NCBI RefSeq assembly: GCF_006149005.1
Contig: NZ_VBSL01000013.1
Coordinates: 62,001 to 126,000 of the forward strand
From: Larkinella sp. C7
GTDB taxonomy: Bacteria; Bacteroidota; Bacteroidia; Cytophagales; Spirosomataceae
Direction of reading: 5' to 3'
DNA length: 64,000 bases
Below the pieces are notes generated by a model. That model was given only the letters and a program-made list of their open reading frames with translations. It made no database searches and had not been told where the DNA came from. How positions within the stretch are numbered: position 1 is the stretch's first letter; each line of letters begins with the position of its first letter. Shown in pieces: positions 63,483 through 64,000 of the stretch. Made by a program: the position numbers and the translations under genes.

Positions 63483-64000
63483 ATGCACCCAGAAAAATCT
63501 TCCAAACTAACCCGTATTGCAGTAATTTATGATGGCAACTATTTTCTTCACGTAAGCAATTATTACAATTACTCCCACGAAAGACGGAGCCGTATCAGCA
63601 TATCGGGTTTACATGAATTTATACGGGCGCAGGTTGCCCAGGAAGAAGAGACGGATTTTCGCCTGTGTCAAATCGTCGATGCCCACTATTTCCGGGGTCG
63701 TCTGAACGCCCACGAAGCCAGCCAACGCGGCAATCAGCTCTTCTATGACCGGCTGTTCGATGACATTCTGATGTCTGAAGGGGTCGTTACACACTATCTT
63801 CCGGTCAAAACCTTTCAGGGCTCGCGGCAGGAAAAAGGCATCGACGTCTGGCTTGCCCTCGAAACGTTCGAACTGACGATTTCCAAAAAATTCGACGTGG
63901 TGGTGCTCATCACGGCCGACGGCGACTATGTACCGCTGATTCGCAAACTCAACACGCTCGGAACACGCCTGATGGTGCTGAGCTGGGATTTTGAGTATTA
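63483..64000 (+). CDS. NYN-domain protein (PIN-like nuclease), N-terminal part
   Basis: The ORF opens at ATG 63483 and runs without a stop to the window end (172 codons visible). It shows the NYN/LabA-DUF88 fold: AVIYDGNYFLHV with the first acidic residue, GIDVWLALETFEL, and VVVLITADGDYVPLIRKLN with the second acidic cluster. Proteins of this group are PIN-like nucleases thought to act on RNA. The C-terminus, which might hold an RNA-binding or OST-HTH domain, is outside the window. Confidence 0.88.
   Translation, partial: MHPEKSSKLTRIAVIYDGNYFLHVSNYYNYSHERRSRISISGLHEFIRAQVAQEEETDFRLCQIVDAHYFRGRLNAHEASQRGNQLFYDRLFDDILMSEGVVTHYLPVKTFQGSRQEKGIDVWLALETFELTISKKFDVVVLITADGDYVPLIRKLNTLGTRLMVLSWDFEY

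Overview
The window looks like a chromosomal segment of a Bacteroidota bacterium of the order Cytophagales, probably the Spirosomaceae (Spirosoma/Larkinella type). The reasons are the moderately high GC, promoters of the TTTG-N20-TAnnTTTG type, almost no Shine-Dalgarno sequences, and typical families (DUF5686, DUF1599, DUF2490, BT_3928, OMPP1/FadL-like, ECF sigma, many lipoproteins with a clear lipobox, archaeal/eukaryote-type ProS, fused HisB). This assignment comes from reading gene content and not from a database search. No rRNA, tRNA, insertion sequence, CRISPR array or phage gene was seen.

Layout. 1-4831: the end of a natural-product cluster, with the C-terminus of a modular polyketide synthase followed by a one-module NRPS (C-A-T-TE, predicted to load glycine). 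A 71-aa orphan ORF and a metallo-beta-lactamase-fold hydrolase follow. 6044-14610: housekeeping and accessory metabolism (OsmC, an ScfR-like regulator, a glutaryl-CoA-dehydrogenase-type enzyme, a GH29 fucosidase, a COG2509 flavoprotein, a Nudix hydrolase). 14952-19566: topoisomerase IV subunit A, a SanA-like protein and a DKNYY-repeat lipoprotein.

19561-30399 is the most unusual part. A compact run CotH kinase - VTC polyphosphate polymerase - DUF4956 - DUF2490 barrel (minus strand) is followed by a membrane class III nucleotidyl cyclase that has lost the usual purine-selecting residues. Next comes a second minus-strand operon: an HD/Pycsar-effector-like membrane protein, an SdiA-regulated/phytase-like lipoprotein, and a 1212-aa fusion of metallophosphoesterase, kinase-like domain and outer-membrane barrel. 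Phosphate-handling and nucleotide-signalling folds are concentrated here.

30638-39886: DUF5686 outer-membrane protein, two FKBP isomerases, ProS, a Tyr/Ser-rich repetitive lipoprotein, a FadL-like porin and an orphan ECF sigma factor. 39888-45654: a tripartite RND efflux operon (TolC, adaptor, permease). 45786-49835: a conserved Bacteroidota block with aroK, a BT_3928-type membrane protein and DUF1599 on one strand, and folP and cdaA on the other. 50015-53419: surface polysaccharide genes (Wzi-like barrel, UDP-galactopyranose mutase) and small conserved proteins. 53552-59953: an HtrA-like protease without a signal peptide, two VCBS-repeat proteins, an RlmI-type methyltransferase, a zinc phospholipase-like protein and a Dabb protein. 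60058-64000: rpsT with a textbook promoter, radC, a Cys-rich lipoprotein, a 30-32-aa membrane microprotein with its own promoter and terminator signals, hisB, and the start of a NYN-domain protein cut by the window end.
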